From Clostridia bacterium (GTDB lineage Bacteria; Bacillota; Clostridia; UBA1381), in NCBI GenBank assembly GCA_017935675.1, contig JAGBHE010000089.1:1-34127 (forward strand): a DNA stretch of 34,127 bases, read 5' to 3'. Numbering within the stretch: position 1 is the stretch's first letter; every line of letters begins with the position of its first letter. This document shows positions 16,210 through 24,137 of the stretch, in pieces. Both the position numbers and the translations under genes were made by a program. A model generated the notes under the pieces. It searched no databases and had not been told where the DNA came from. It worked only from the letters and a program-made list of their open reading frames with translations.

Positions 16210-17649
16210 ATGTCAGTGCTTGAAGGAATTGAGCCGAAGGGTGTTATGTATTTTTTCGAAAAGCTGAGCGAAATTCCGCGGGGCTCCGGGAATACGGCAG
16301 CAGCCGCTGAATTCTGTATGAGCTTTGCACGCAGCAGGGGGCTTGAATGTCACCTTGATAAAGCGGGAAACTGTATTATTATAAAGGAGGCAGCCCCGGG
16401 CTATGAGGGTGCGGCGCCTGTTATTATTCAGGGGCATCTTGATATGGTCTGTGAAAAGGAGGAGAACGCCCTTTTGGATATGTCTGCGGAAGGGCTTCGC
16501 CTCAGGGTTGAGGGGGATAAAATCTCGGCAGAGGGAACTACTCTCGGCGGAGATGACGGAATCGCTGTTGCTATGGCGCTTGCAATTTTAGACGATAAGA
16601 CAATTCCCCATCCGCGGCTTGAGGTTTTGCTTACTGCCGATGAGGAAATAGGAATGATAGGTGCGGCAAAGCTTGATCCGTCACCGCTTAAGGGACGGCG
16701 GCTTCTTAATATAGACTCTGAGGAAGAGGGCGTCTTTACCGTAAGCTGTGCCGGCGGTAATGTAACAAAATGTATTATTCCCGTTTCAAGAGAGGATTTC
16801 CCGGGAGACAGCTTTGAAATTAAAATAAGCGGTCTTAAGGGCGGTCATTCCGGTGTTGAGATTGACAAGGGAAGGGCAAACGCCGATATGCTTCTCGGCA
16901 GAGTGCTGAGGACCTTGGAAAAGTCCGGTAAAATGCGTGTAATAAGTGTAAGCGGCGGACTTATGGATAATGCTATCCCTGCCGCTGCCTGTGCCGTGGT
17001 GAAGCTTGACGGAAATCCCGAAGGTGTTTTAAAGGAATGTGAGAATATTTTTGCCGCAGAGTTTGCAGCATCGGATGCTGAAATTAAGATAAGCGCTTCG
17101 GGCATTGCAGACCCGGAATATGCTCCTATGACGGAGGAAGCGTCTCACCGGGTAGTTTCCGCACTTTGCTGTATGCCGGACGGAATTCAGCGTATGAGTA
17201 TGAATATCCCCGGTCTTGTTCAGACATCTCTTAACCTCGGAATACTGAAAACCTCAGAGGAAGCAGTTGAGGCTTCATTTTGCGTAAGAAGCTCTGTTTC
17301 CTCGGAAAAGGATGCTCTGACAGAAAGGCTTAAGCTTATGACAGAGCTGCTTGGCGGCAGCTGCGAGATAATCGGCGATTATCCGCCGTGGGAGTATTTG
17401 ACCGATTCTCCCCTTCGTGAGCTTATGAAGAAAATATATATTGAAATGTACGGCAGTGAGCCGAAAATTGAAGCGATACATGCAGGTGTTGAGTGTGGCA
17501 TCCTTGCCGGAAAGCTCCCCGGCCTTGAATGTGTATCCTTCGGTCCAAACCTCAGTAATATCCATACGCCGTCTGAGACCATGAGTATAGCTTCGGTTAA
17601 AAGAGTATGGGAATTCCTGTTGAAGGTTCTTGCAGAATTGCGGCAGTGA
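16210..17649 (+). CDS. pepD: Aminoacyl-histidine dipeptidase (PepD, M20 family)
   Basis: This 479-aa cytosolic zinc peptidase cleaves Xaa-His and related dipeptides. Metal and catalytic motifs are present in order: GHLDM (His76, Asp78), GGDDGI (Asp115), ADEEIG (Glu145, Glu146), NIDSEE (Asp169), and SNIHTPSE near the C-terminus. The dimerisation domain lies in the middle (LKGGHSGVEI). ATG 16210 is 1 bp after the PqqD-like stop, with GGGAGG inside the end of that gene, so the two are translationally coupled. Confidence 0.95.
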   Translation: MSVLEGIEPKGVMYFFEKLSEIPRGSGNTAAAAEFCMSFARSRGLECHLDKAGNCIIIKEAAPGYEGAAPVIIQGHLDMVCEKEENALLDMSAEGLRLRVEGDKISAEGTTLGGDDGIAVAMALAILDDKTIPHPRLEVLLTADEEIGMIGAAKLDPSPLKGRRLLNIDSEEEGVFTVSCAGGNVTKCIIPVSREDFPGDSFEIKISGLKGGHSGVEIDKGRANADMLLGRVLRTLEKSGKMRVISVSGGLMDNAIPAAACAVVKLDGNPEGVLKECENIFAAEFAASDAEIKISASGIADPEYAPMTEEASHRVVSALCCMPDGIQRMSMNIPGLVQTSLNLGILKTSEEAVEASFCVRSSVSSEKDALTERLKLMTELLGGSCEIIGDYPPWEYLTDSPLRELMKKIYIEMYGSEPKIEAIHAGVECGILAGKLPGLECVSFGPNLSNIHTPSETMSIASVKRVWEFLLKVLAELRQ

Positions 17650-17655
17650 AAAATT

Positions 17656-17716
17656 AACACAAGAGAACCGTCCCCGTGTGTTCTTTCTCGACACAAGGGG
17701 ACGGTTCTCTTGTGTT
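17656..17716. terminator. Perfect 20-bp inverted repeat, likely bidirectional terminator
   Basis: Bases 17656-17675 and 17697-17716 are perfect 20-bp reverse complements (arm begins AACACAAGAGAACCGTCC), flanked by T-rich sequence on each strand. It lies between convergent pepD and the AraC-type gene. The same arm occurs at 156, 27525, 27563 and 27935, so it is also a dispersed repeat family. Confidence 0.85.
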
Positions 17717-17720
17717 CTTT

Positions 17721-18545
17721 TTACTGATTAAGATGAAGCTCTCTGTAACGGGCCGGGGTTATTCCGACTGTTTTCACGAAGGTTTTGTAGAAGTATGATG
17801 AATCGTAAAATCCAAGCTCCGGGGCAATTGATGCAATGGGTATATCGGCGGTTTTAAGCATTTGCTTTGCCTTTTCAAGCTTTGCCGTCATCATATACCG
17901 GGACGGCGGCATACCTGCATATGCCCTGAATTTTTTTCTGAAGCAGGTTTCGCTTACAAGACACATTTTTGCAAGAGCCGGAACAGAAATATTTTCGTTT
18001 ATATGGCTGTCAATATAGAAAAGAGCCGGAGCGATTATGCTGTATTCGTCTCCCGATGAATTTTGTTTCATGAGGTGTGCGGATATGCTGTCGAGAAGTC
18101 CGTAAAATGACGACATGACGGAAAGACAGCAGTTTTTATTGCTTATGCATAAGTTTATTATTCTGTAAAACTCTTCTATATATGCGGAGGAAGCATTTTG
18201 CTCAAGACATGTAATATCTGTGAAAAAAACGGCATTTTCATCTCCGGCATGGTTCATTGAAAAATTTATCAGCAGGGTGTTGAAGGGATCGGCCTTATCC
18301 TTGAACGCCGCCTTGTACCTAAGCCCTTTCGGTATATAAACTATGTTTCCTCTTGAAAAGCTTTTTACACTGCCGTCAGCGCAGGTAAAAATTGCTTTAT
18401 CACATTGAATATACATAAGGCCGTGGTTCGGGCGGGGGGTATAAATGTAGCTGTAGGTACTGGTGTTATGCCATATCTGCAAAATTGCATATACGTTATG
18501 TATTATTGTTTTTTCTGTTATATCGGTTATGGGGATAACAGTCAT
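17721..18545 (-). CDS. AraC family transcriptional regulator
   Basis: The 274-aa protein has an N-terminal cupin-like sensing part (about 1-150, with GNIVYIPKGLRYKAAF) and two C-terminal AraC helix-turn-helix motifs (NISVPALAKMCLVSETCFRKKFRAY, then DIPIASIAPELGFYDSSYFYKTFVKTVGITPARYRE). Most such proteins activate carbohydrate-use genes. The start at 18545 has GGAGG 9 nt upstream. The frame extends 19 codons further, but that stretch covers the promoter region. The target is not evident. It is divergent from the 264-aa gene at 18701. Confidence 0.92.
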   Translation of the reverse strand: MTVIPITDITEKTIIHNVYAILQIWHNTSTYSYIYTPRPNHGLMYIQCDKAIFTCADGSVKSFSRGNIVYIPKGLRYKAAFKDKADPFNTLLINFSMNHAGDENAVFFTDITCLEQNASSAYIEEFYRIINLCISNKNCCLSVMSSFYGLLDSISAHLMKQNSSGDEYSIIAPALFYIDSHINENISVPALAKMCLVSETCFRKKFRAYAGMPPSRYMMTAKLEKAKQMLKTADIPIASIAPELGFYDSSYFYKTFVKTVGITPARYRELHLNQ

Positions 18546-18573
18546 TTTCTCATGCCTCCGATCTCTTATGGAT

Positions 18574-18602
18574 ATTGTATCACATAAAAAGTATATATGC
18601 AA
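18574..18602 (-). promoter_or_regulatory. Promoter of the AraC-type gene
   Basis: On the minus strand TTGCAT (18602-18597) and TACAAT (18579-18574) are spaced by 17 bp, 28 bp upstream of the start codon at 18545. Confidence 0.65.
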
Positions 18603-18645
18603 GATTTTTTTCCTGAAAAGTTGACGTTACTTCCACCTTGGTTTG

Positions 18646-18654
18646 TGTTATACT
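18646..18654 (+). promoter_or_regulatory. Extended -10 promoter of the 264-aa gene
   Basis: TGTTATACT is an extended -10 (TGnTATACT). A consensus -35 at 17 bp is absent. The nearest TTGACG (18621) is 22 bp away. The site lies 46 bp upstream of ATG 18701. Confidence 0.55.
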
Positions 18655-18700
18655 CATATTACAGCCAAGAGCTGAATAAAAAAAGAAAGGAATGACCACT

Positions 18701-19495
18701 ATGTGGAAAAGAAAGGGAAACACAAACGAAAAAAGCATGCAGCAGGAGGAATTTGCCGGAGGACAGGAGGCTCAGATGTCTGACGAGGAGTTTGAAAGAC
18801 ATATCGATGATATTATGTCAGGAGCGAATAAAGCTTCCGGCAAGGAACCGTTTATGGTTTTTCAGACGGAAGCCGATTATCTGAGACATATGGAGCAGAA
18901 GCTTGCTGAAAAAACAAAGGAGAATGACGGAATAGGGAGGAAATATGAGCTTCTGGTCGGATATTTAAAGGACTTTTACGGCGTTCAGACGGATGAGGAA
19001 GCAATTGACATTTTTGAAAAACAATTAAATGAGGAAAAGAACGGAGAGAAGCAGGAGAATCGTCAGAATCCGGCTGAAAACACGGAGAGGGACGACAAGC
19101 CTTCAAAGTCTTCTGTTCCTCAGGATGACACACCCGGACAGGACGCGGTAACAAGCATGAGAAACAGGCTGTTCGGAGAAGAAGCTTTGATCAGAAGAGA
19201 TGACCCTGATTTTAATCTGAGAAGCTTGTATAATTCAGATTCTGAGTTCAGGGAGGATGTTAACAGCACCGGCTCGGTATATTACGCATACATCAGATAT
19301 AAAAACAGAAACAAGGCTCAGAAGCTTGAGGCACAGCCGATGCAGGGACCGGCCACGCCTGCGCCGAAAAAAAGAAGCTATAATGAGGTCGGCGCAGTGC
19401 CGGGAAGCGCGATGGGCAGGATAAAAACGTCTCCGGCAAAGCTTCCCGATGCGGATTTTGATGAATACATCAAAAAAATCATGGGCGAGCAGTAA
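18701..19495 (+). CDS. Hypothetical acidic, helical protein
   Basis: No family was recognised for this 264-aa protein. It is hydrophilic with no signal peptide or membrane segment. It has a helical N-terminal half (residues about 20-115), a disordered Glu/Asn/Pro/Ser-rich middle (about 110-145), and a C-terminal part with RNRLFGEEALIRRDDPDFNLRSLYNSD and a final DADFDEYIKKIMGEQ. The last motif echoes EFERHIDDIMSG near the N-terminus (D/E-F-x-x-I-x-x-IM), a possible duplicated short helix. The composition recalls phage scaffold-like proteins, but nothing else phage-like surrounds it. ATG 18701 has AAAGG 10 nt upstream, and ATG 18692 is too close to it. A rearranged fragment occurs at 27678. Confidence 0.75.
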   Translation: MWKRKGNTNEKSMQQEEFAGGQEAQMSDEEFERHIDDIMSGANKASGKEPFMVFQTEADYLRHMEQKLAEKTKENDGIGRKYELLVGYLKDFYGVQTDEEAIDIFEKQLNEEKNGEKQENRQNPAENTERDDKPSKSSVPQDDTPGQDAVTSMRNRLFGEEALIRRDDPDFNLRSLYNSDSEFREDVNSTGSVYYAYIRYKNRNKAQKLEAQPMQGPATPAPKKRSYNEVGAVPGSAMGRIKTSPAKLPDADFDEYIKKIMGEQ

Positions 19496-19509
19496 AGTCG
19501 TCATTAAAA

Positions 19510-19539
19510 CGGGGTTCACAATGAGCCCCGAATTTTTTT
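19510..19539 (+). terminator. Intrinsic terminator after the 264-aa gene
   Basis: CGGGGTTC (19510-19517) pairs with GAGCCCCG (19523-19530) with a 5-nt loop. Seven T residues follow at 19533-19539. Confidence 0.85.
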
Positions 19540-19553
19540 GTTTCAAAAAAAGC

Positions 19554-19582
19554 TTGTATTGTGAGTTATAATATGATATAAT
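19554..19582 (+). promoter_or_regulatory. Promoter of the recombinase gene
   Basis: TTGTAT (19554-19559) and TATAAT (19577-19582) have a 17-bp spacer, about 50 bp upstream of ATG 19633. The promoter at 26041 has the same -35, -10 and spacing. Confidence 0.7.
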
Positions 19583-19632
19583 CACAAAAAATACATTTTT
19601 ATTGAAATTTGTGTTCTAAAGGATGAGATTAA

Positions 19633-20472
19633 ATGAAAAAAATAACAATAAAGCTGATTAACCAATTTAAGAATTATCTTATTTATGAGGAAAAGTCTAA
19701 GGCTACAATCGAAAAGTATATTCGAGATATAACGGCCTTCATGATATGGATTGGAGAAAGAGAACTTGAGAAAACAATGGTTATTGAATATAAGCAGAAA
19801 ATAGTGACAGAATATGCGCCCAAAAGTGTAAATTCAATGCTTTCGTCACTGAACAGTTTCTTCATACACTCCGGAAGGCATGATTGTATTGTTAAAACCT
19901 TAAAAATTCAAAAACAAATTTTTGCAAATAAGGAAAAGGAACTGACGAAAGCCGAATATGAGCGACTTCTGGTTGCAGCAGAAAAGAAAAGCAATCGCAG
20001 GTTGTACTTGTTGATGCAAACGATATGCGCAACCGGGATCAGAATTTCAGAATTAAAATACATTACGGTATCTGCTGTTCAAAGCGGACAAGCAACTATA
20101 AACTGCAAGGGCAAAATGCGTGTTGTAATATTACCAAAGGAGCTTTGCAAAATGCTGAAGGGATATATCAGAGAAAGTAACATTAAAGGCGGCTCTGTAT
20201 TTGTCAGCCGTACCGGTAAGCCCTTGGATAGAAGCTATATTTGGAAGATGTTAAAATCATTGTGTGAAAGCGCCGGAGTATCAAAGGATAAAGTATTTCC
20301 GCACAACTTCAGACACTTATTTGCAAGAACATATTATTCACTTGAAAAAGATGTGGTAAGACTTGCGGATATACTTGGACATTCGAGTGTAAATACGACA
20401 CGTATATATACTATGGAAACCGGAGATATGCATCGCAGACAGATACAAAGGTTGGGTCTGTTGAGATGTTAA
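19633..20472 (+). CDS. Tyrosine recombinase (XerC/phage integrase family)
   Basis: The 279-aa protein has an N-terminal SAM-like core-binding domain (about 5-95) and a C-terminal catalytic domain. The catalytic set is Arg137 (ATGIRISEL), Lys161 region, His224 and Arg227 (PHNFRH), His250 (LGHSS) and the nucleophile Tyr259 (TRIYT). The size and lack of an arm-binding domain fit XerC-like and phase-variation recombinases better than large phage integrases. AAAGGATGAG precedes ATG 19633. Nine bp after its stop lies the first of several palindromes that may be its recombination sites. Confidence 0.92.
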   Translation: MKKITIKLINQFKNYLIYEEKSKATIEKYIRDITAFMIWIGERELEKTMVIEYKQKIVTEYAPKSVNSMLSSLNSFFIHSGRHDCIVKTLKIQKQIFANKEKELTKAEYERLLVAAEKKSNRRLYLLMQTICATGIRISELKYITVSAVQSGQATINCKGKMRVVILPKELCKMLKGYIRESNIKGGSVFVSRTGKPLDRSYIWKMLKSLCESAGVSKDKVFPHNFRHLFARTYYSLEKDVVRLADILGHSSVNTTRIYTMETGDMHRRQIQRLGLLRC

Positions 20473-20480
20473 AATAAAAA

Positions 20481-20502
20481 CCACATAATTGATATTATGT
20501 GG
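20481..20502. repeat. Left palindromic site, possible recombinase crossover site
   Basis: Arms CCACATAAT and ATTATGTGG flank the 4-nt centre TGAT. The reverse complement of the site at 20743-20764 matches it at 21 of 22 positions, including the centre, so the two sites are inverted relative to each other. It begins 9 bp after the recombinase stop codon. Confidence 0.75.
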
Positions 20503-20582
20503 CAGATGAAACAAAAAACTGTCAATAAACGTATATATAGTCATTTTGCACAGGGTAAAATTATAAGAAAAACAAAGACTTT

Positions 20583-20637
20583 CAGACCAATGGAATAGTC
20601 AAAAGAGCCATTGGTCTGATTTTATGTTATTTTTTTT
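20583..20637 (+). terminator. Intrinsic terminator downstream of the recombinase
   Basis: CAGACCAATGG (20583-20593) pairs perfectly with CCATTGGTCTG (20608-20618). A T-rich tract ends in eight Ts at 20630-20637. It lies inside the segment bounded by the two palindromes and would insulate the downstream promoter from recombinase transcription. Confidence 0.75.
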
Positions 20638-20653
20638 GTTTATTTCAACTTTT

Positions 20654-20767
20654 TTCGTCAAATTTATCGTTTTCTATTGACAATTCTGCATTTTAGTGAT
20701 ACACTGTTTATGCATAATTATGTATATTATAGTATTGTGTTACTACATAATATCAATTATGTGGCAG
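20654..20767 (+). promoter_or_regulatory. Promoter module, copy 1 (inside the putative invertible segment)
   Basis: TTGACA (20677-20682) and the extended -10 TGATACACT (-10 hexamer 20700-20705) have a 17-bp spacer and read toward the secreted protein at 20930. The same 114-bp block recurs at 23776-23889 with seven differences, four of them inside the terminal palindrome. Between 20771 and 20929 lies only a leader with no supported gene. Confidence 0.8.
20743..20764. repeat. Right palindromic site, inverted partner of the 20481 site
   Basis: Arms CTACATAAT and ATTATGTGG flank the centre ATCA, the reverse complement of the left centre TGAT. It is placed just after the promoter, in the 5' leader of the gene at 20930. 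Confidence 0.75.
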
Positions 20768-20929
20768 ATGTTTTTTATTGTTGTAACCGGAAGGAGCTTT
20801 TGGAGGTGACAGAGGTAACGAACAACAGGGCTAAGGCTTGCAGAGTGCCGGATTTTTAGTGCTTGTATTACTCTGTCCGCCGCAGAGACGGAGCTTTCTG
20901 CAAAAATATAAAGAAAGAAGGAATTTTCA

Positions 20930-23473
20930 ATGAACGCAAAGAAAATTTTGTCCTCAATTATTGCCGCCGCAATAGTATTGGGCACAATGAGCTTAACGGC
21001 TTTTGCTGAAGTTGGGGCTGAGTCGGGGAATGGTGTGGCAGAAATCGGCGGCACAAAATTTGAAACCCTTGATGCTGCCATAGCGGCAGCGCAGTCCGGC
21101 GACACAATCACCCTTTTGGATAACATTAATTTGGATGAGGGTAAACGTATAGAAATTAAGGACAAGGGTACAGAAATGCCCATTACCCTTAACCTTTCCG
21201 GATTTGAGCTTAGCGGTAATAATAAGGCAAGTTTTACCACTACCGCCACCACATACACCCCGGGAATTCTCTATGTGTCCGGGTCAAAAGTTGTTATAAA
21301 AGACGATTCAAACAAAGGACAAAAAGGCGCAATTATTAATAATTACAGCGGGACATCTAAAGTCGCTGCTATTATTGCTGAAACACCAAAGACTTCGACA
21401 AACGCAACTTATTTAGAAGTTAATGACGGCGTCAGAATCGAGTCGGCCGTAGGCGGAGACAAAAGCTATGGTATTGTAGTACATACAGCGAGTTCAACCC
21501 TGAAAACCGAAGCTGTTATTAATGACGCTGTGGTAAAAGCCGGAATGTATGCGGTATATCATACCAATGCCAATTCAAGCTGTGTAATCAATGGAGGTCG
21601 TTTTGAGAGCAATTATTCAACGGCGGTTTCAGGAAAAAGTAATTTAACAATAAACAAAGGATTATATTCAAAGCTCTCTTTAACGGTGATGCAATACATA
21701 CCGAGAGAAGAAAAGTGTATTTTACTCAACAAGGACGGATATGTTGAGCCTGTGGATAAAGATAAAGCGGTTAATTATCCTGCGCATCTTAGTTGCACAA
21801 ATCCTACACATTCACAGCGGTTGGAATATAATAGAATTTATACAGAAAATGACCTGTATCCCCTGATGCAGTATACTCTCGCAAATGATATCATAATCGA
21901 AAAGGATGTCTCTGTTACATATCCTGACAACACTTATCTCGGAGCTGTTTACGGAGCTCCCACTGAAATCACTTTTGATATAAAGAACGGTGCCAAGCTC
22001 AGCGGAACGATACCTCTTGCCACTGCAAAGATCACCGTAAACGGCGGCGGGGCTGAAGGCGTGTTTAGGGCATACAATGAAGATTATGCGATCACAAACA
22101 ACGGTACCGACGGTGTGTATGAATGTAGTATTGCTCCTGATAAACGTGCGGTTACCATTACCTCGGGCGGGGAGGTTTTCGCTTTCAGAGATGGGGATTC
22201 AATAAACAGTAGGTTATCAAAGCTTACAGAGCCGGCAACTATAGATCTACTTACGGATTATACAACAGACACCGCATGTTCTGTTTTAACAGATACGACA
22301 ATTAATCTTAACGGAAATACGTATACTTATACGGGAACAGGCACCGGCGCATTTGGCGTGAGAAAGAGTAATATTACGCTTACGATCAATAAAGGAACAA
22401 TTACCGGTGAAACAAATAAGGAAGGAACGATTTTAACAACAGCAAAACCGACTGCTAAGAATACTTTGCTTTATATTTATAAATCTTACTCCGGAAGTAA
22501 AATTGTGATCGGTGAGGATGTTTATCTTAAAGGAAACACCATATTAATTGAAGGCACAAATAACACATTGGAGTTTAACGGTAATATTTCTACTGTCGGC
22601 GCTTCCCAAACCGCGGCGATCATGGGTAACGGCAATACAACAAAAAACAGTACATTTATTATCGGGGAAAAAGCTGTGATCAGCTCAGACAGCAATTGCG
22701 CTGCGATCTTCCATCCTCAGCCGGGTAAATTAATCGTTAACGGCGGTTCGATCACAGGCGGAACGGCTATTTATATGAAATCCGGAGATTTGATTGTTAA
22801 CGGAGGAACGATAACAGCTAACGGCGCAAAAGATGCTTATACCCCGACAGGCAGTGGAGCAGACATTACGGGAGACGCTATCGTTCTTGACGCGTGCGGA
22901 TATCCGGGCGGAGCGCCCACCGCTTCAATTACCGGAGGAACGGTAACAGCTACCGGCGAAGGAACAAAAGCAGTAGAGTGCTACCGTAAGGATGACACAG
23001 TTGCTGACATAGAGAACAAGAATTTTATAACAGGCGGAACCTTCTCATCGGATGTAAAGGACTATGCCGCGGAGAGCTATGAAGCAAAGGTCAACCCGGA
23101 CGGAACATATGAGGTTACAACCATTTTCGGAAGAATATTCTATATGAAAGATCTGCCCATGCAGGACGGTAAATATCTGCTTGGTCTGTATGCGGGAATT
23201 GACAGCTTGAATTACAAAAACGTAGGATTTTCAGTAACGGCCGGAGGCACTACGCTGGAATCAACGACCGACATCGTCTATACCTCAATTAAAGGTACTA
23301 ATATGAAGGTTACCGCCGCGGATATCGGCGCTTACCGCATATTCGGCGTAAATGTATTGTTCCCGGAAACATATGCCGGAGAAGAGATAACCTTCAGCCC
23401 GTTTGCCGTAAATTTTGACGGCAGCAGAATTTACGGCAATTTGTACACCGTAAATGATATATACACAAAATAA
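20930..23473 (+). CDS. Secreted right-handed beta-helix (pectin-lyase-fold) protein
   Basis: The 847-aa protein has a clear signal peptide (hydrophobic residues 5-25, cleavage probably after TAFA at 26). An N-terminal motif follows (IGGTKFETLDAAIAAAQSG then DTITLL), common before beta-helix adhesin repeats. Glycine/asparagine-rich rungs follow, such as LIVNGGSITGGTAIYMKSG and LIVNGGTITANGAKDAYTP. The C-terminal 130 residues form a separate domain without an LPXTG or SLH anchor. It is probably a surface or released carbohydrate-interacting protein or adhesin. No lyase active site is claimed. GAAGGAA precedes ATG 20930. The promoter in front of it lies between inverted palindromes next to a recombinase gene. 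Confidence 0.85.
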   Translation: MNAKKILSSIIAAAIVLGTMSLTAFAEVGAESGNGVAEIGGTKFETLDAAIAAAQSGDTITLLDNINLDEGKRIEIKDKGTEMPITLNLSGFELSGNNKASFTTTATTYTPGILYVSGSKVVIKDDSNKGQKGAIINNYSGTSKVAAIIAETPKTSTNATYLEVNDGVRIESAVGGDKSYGIVVHTASSTLKTEAVINDAVVKAGMYAVYHTNANSSCVINGGRFESNYSTAVSGKSNLTINKGLYSKLSLTVMQYIPREEKCILLNKDGYVEPVDKDKAVNYPAHLSCTNPTHSQRLEYNRIYTENDLYPLMQYTLANDIIIEKDVSVTYPDNTYLGAVYGAPTEITFDIKNGAKLSGTIPLATAKITVNGGGAEGVFRAYNEDYAITNNGTDGVYECSIAPDKRAVTITSGGEVFAFRDGDSINSRLSKLTEPATIDLLTDYTTDTACSVLTDTTINLNGNTYTYTGTGTGAFGVRKSNITLTINKGTITGETNKEGTILTTAKPTAKNTLLYIYKSYSGSKIVIGEDVYLKGNTILIEGTNNTLEFNGNISTVGASQTAAIMGNGNTTKNSTFIIGEKAVISSDSNCAAIFHPQPGKLIVNGGSITGGTAIYMKSGDLIVNGGTITANGAKDAYTPTGSGADITGDAIVLDACGYPGGAPTASITGGTVTATGEGTKAVECYRKDDTVADIENKNFITGGTFSSDVKDYAAESYEAKVNPDGTYEVTTIFGRIFYMKDLPMQDGKYLLGLYAGIDSLNYKNVGFSVTAGGTTLESTTDIVYTSIKGTNMKVTAADIGAYRIFGVNVLFPETYAGEEITFSPFAVNFDGSRIYGNLYTVNDIYTK

Positions 23474-23494
23474 TTTAAAAGGAGTATGTTAACA

Positions 23495-23656
23495 ATGGCT
23501 AAGTACATAAAACCGGAGATTAATATTGTTGAAATTTCAGTAAATGACATTATTCAAGCCTCGGGTCTTATTGACGGCGGCGAGGGCGGCGGCAGTGGAA
23601 CGATTGTTTTTCCGGAGCCAAACCCAAAGGCTGCAGTATCAATATTAAACGACTAA
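23495..23656 (+). CDS. Small peptide 1, putative precursor with conserved N-terminus
   Basis: This 53-aa peptide begins MAKYIKPEINIVEIS, continues VNDIIQASGLI, then has a Gly-rich stretch and FPEPNPKAAVSILND. Residues 1-26 match small peptide 2 (24027) with only two substitutions and one more at residue 27. The rest differs completely. Short clostridial proteins with a KPEI-then-DII-x-x-SG pattern are familiar but uncharacterised. A conserved leader with a variable tail is the architecture of ribosomal peptide precursors (inference). GGAG lies 10 nt upstream. It starts 21 bp after the beta-helix gene and is followed by a long hairpin. Confidence 0.7.
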   Translation: MAKYIKPEINIVEISVNDIIQASGLIDGGEGGGSGTIVFPEPNPKAAVSILND

Positions 23657-23668
23657 AACCGACAAACA

Positions 23669-23713
23669 GAGGGTGCGGCAAAATGAAATATTTATTCATT
23701 TTGCTGCACCCTC
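23669..23713 (+). promoter_or_regulatory. Long conserved hairpin after small peptide 1
   Basis: The 19-nt arms 23669-23687 and 23695-23713 pair along their whole length (one G-U), with a 7-nt loop and a GAGGGTGC/GCACCCTC base. No poly-T tail follows, so it may be an mRNA-stabilising end or attenuator. The copy after peptide 2 keeps the pairing with a compensatory change. Confidence 0.75.
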
Positions 23714-23775
23714 GCGGCTTTATGACACAAGGTGACTTTTTAAATTCACAATGAGCCTTGATTTTTTTCGTCTAA

Positions 23776-23889
23776 TTCGTCAAATTTATCGTTTTCTATT
23801 GACAATTCTGTATTTTAGTGATACACTGTTTATGCATAATTATGTATATTACAGTATTGTATTACTACATAATTTTGATTATGCGGCAG
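23776..23889 (+). promoter_or_regulatory. Promoter module, copy 2, with palindrome
   Basis: This is a near-exact copy of 20654-20767. TTGACA is at 23799-23804 and TACACT at 23822-23827 (17 bp, extended TGA before the -10). The palindrome at 23865-23886 has arms CTACATAAT and ATTATGCGG and centre TTTG. It would drive small peptide 2 and the genes after it. Confidence 0.75.
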
Positions 23890-23897
23890 AGTATTCT

Positions 23898-24013
23898 ATA
23901 TAACTAAAAGCAAGATGTACCCCGCCTCTATAGGTGGGTTCCGCTTACTTTTTGGGGGTGGGGTACAATCCCCCACCGAAACGTTGAATGACGGGGCTTT
24001 GCCTCTTATTGAA
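23898..24013 (+). repeat. Structured interspersed repeat, copy A
   Basis: This is a 116-bp copy of the three-hairpin element (see 25621 and 27762), running from ATATAACTAAAAG to CTTATTGAA. It sits between promoter copy 2 and small peptide 2, and its right end abuts the Shine-Dalgarno AAGGAG of that peptide. Confidence 0.8.
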
Positions 24014-24026
24014 GGAGATGTTAACT

Positions 24027-24125
24027 ATGGCTAAGTACACGAAACCGGAGATTAATATTGTTGAAATTTCAGTAAATGATATTATTCAAACCTCAGGTCT
24101 TATTGAAGACGGCGAGATGGACTAA
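24027..24125 (+). CDS. Small peptide 2, short paralogue of peptide 1
   Basis: The 32-aa peptide begins MAKYTKPEINIVEIS, then VNDIIQTSGLI, and ends EDGEMD. It keeps the whole N-terminal region of peptide 1 but has only a short acidic tail, so it may be a truncated or distinct precursor. AAGGAG lies upstream of ATG 24027. The same hairpin follows as after peptide 1. Confidence 0.65.
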   Translation: MAKYTKPEINIVEISVNDIIQTSGLIEDGEMD

Positions 24126-24137
24126 AACCGACAAACA

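Noticed and set aside
20677..20859. 60-aa reading frame in the leader of the beta-helix gene
   Set aside because: It starts in the -35 box of the promoter and has no plausible ribosome binding site further down.
20930..23473. Pectate lyase enzyme
   Set aside because: Only the beta-helix fold pattern is visible. No lyase catalytic motif could be recognised.
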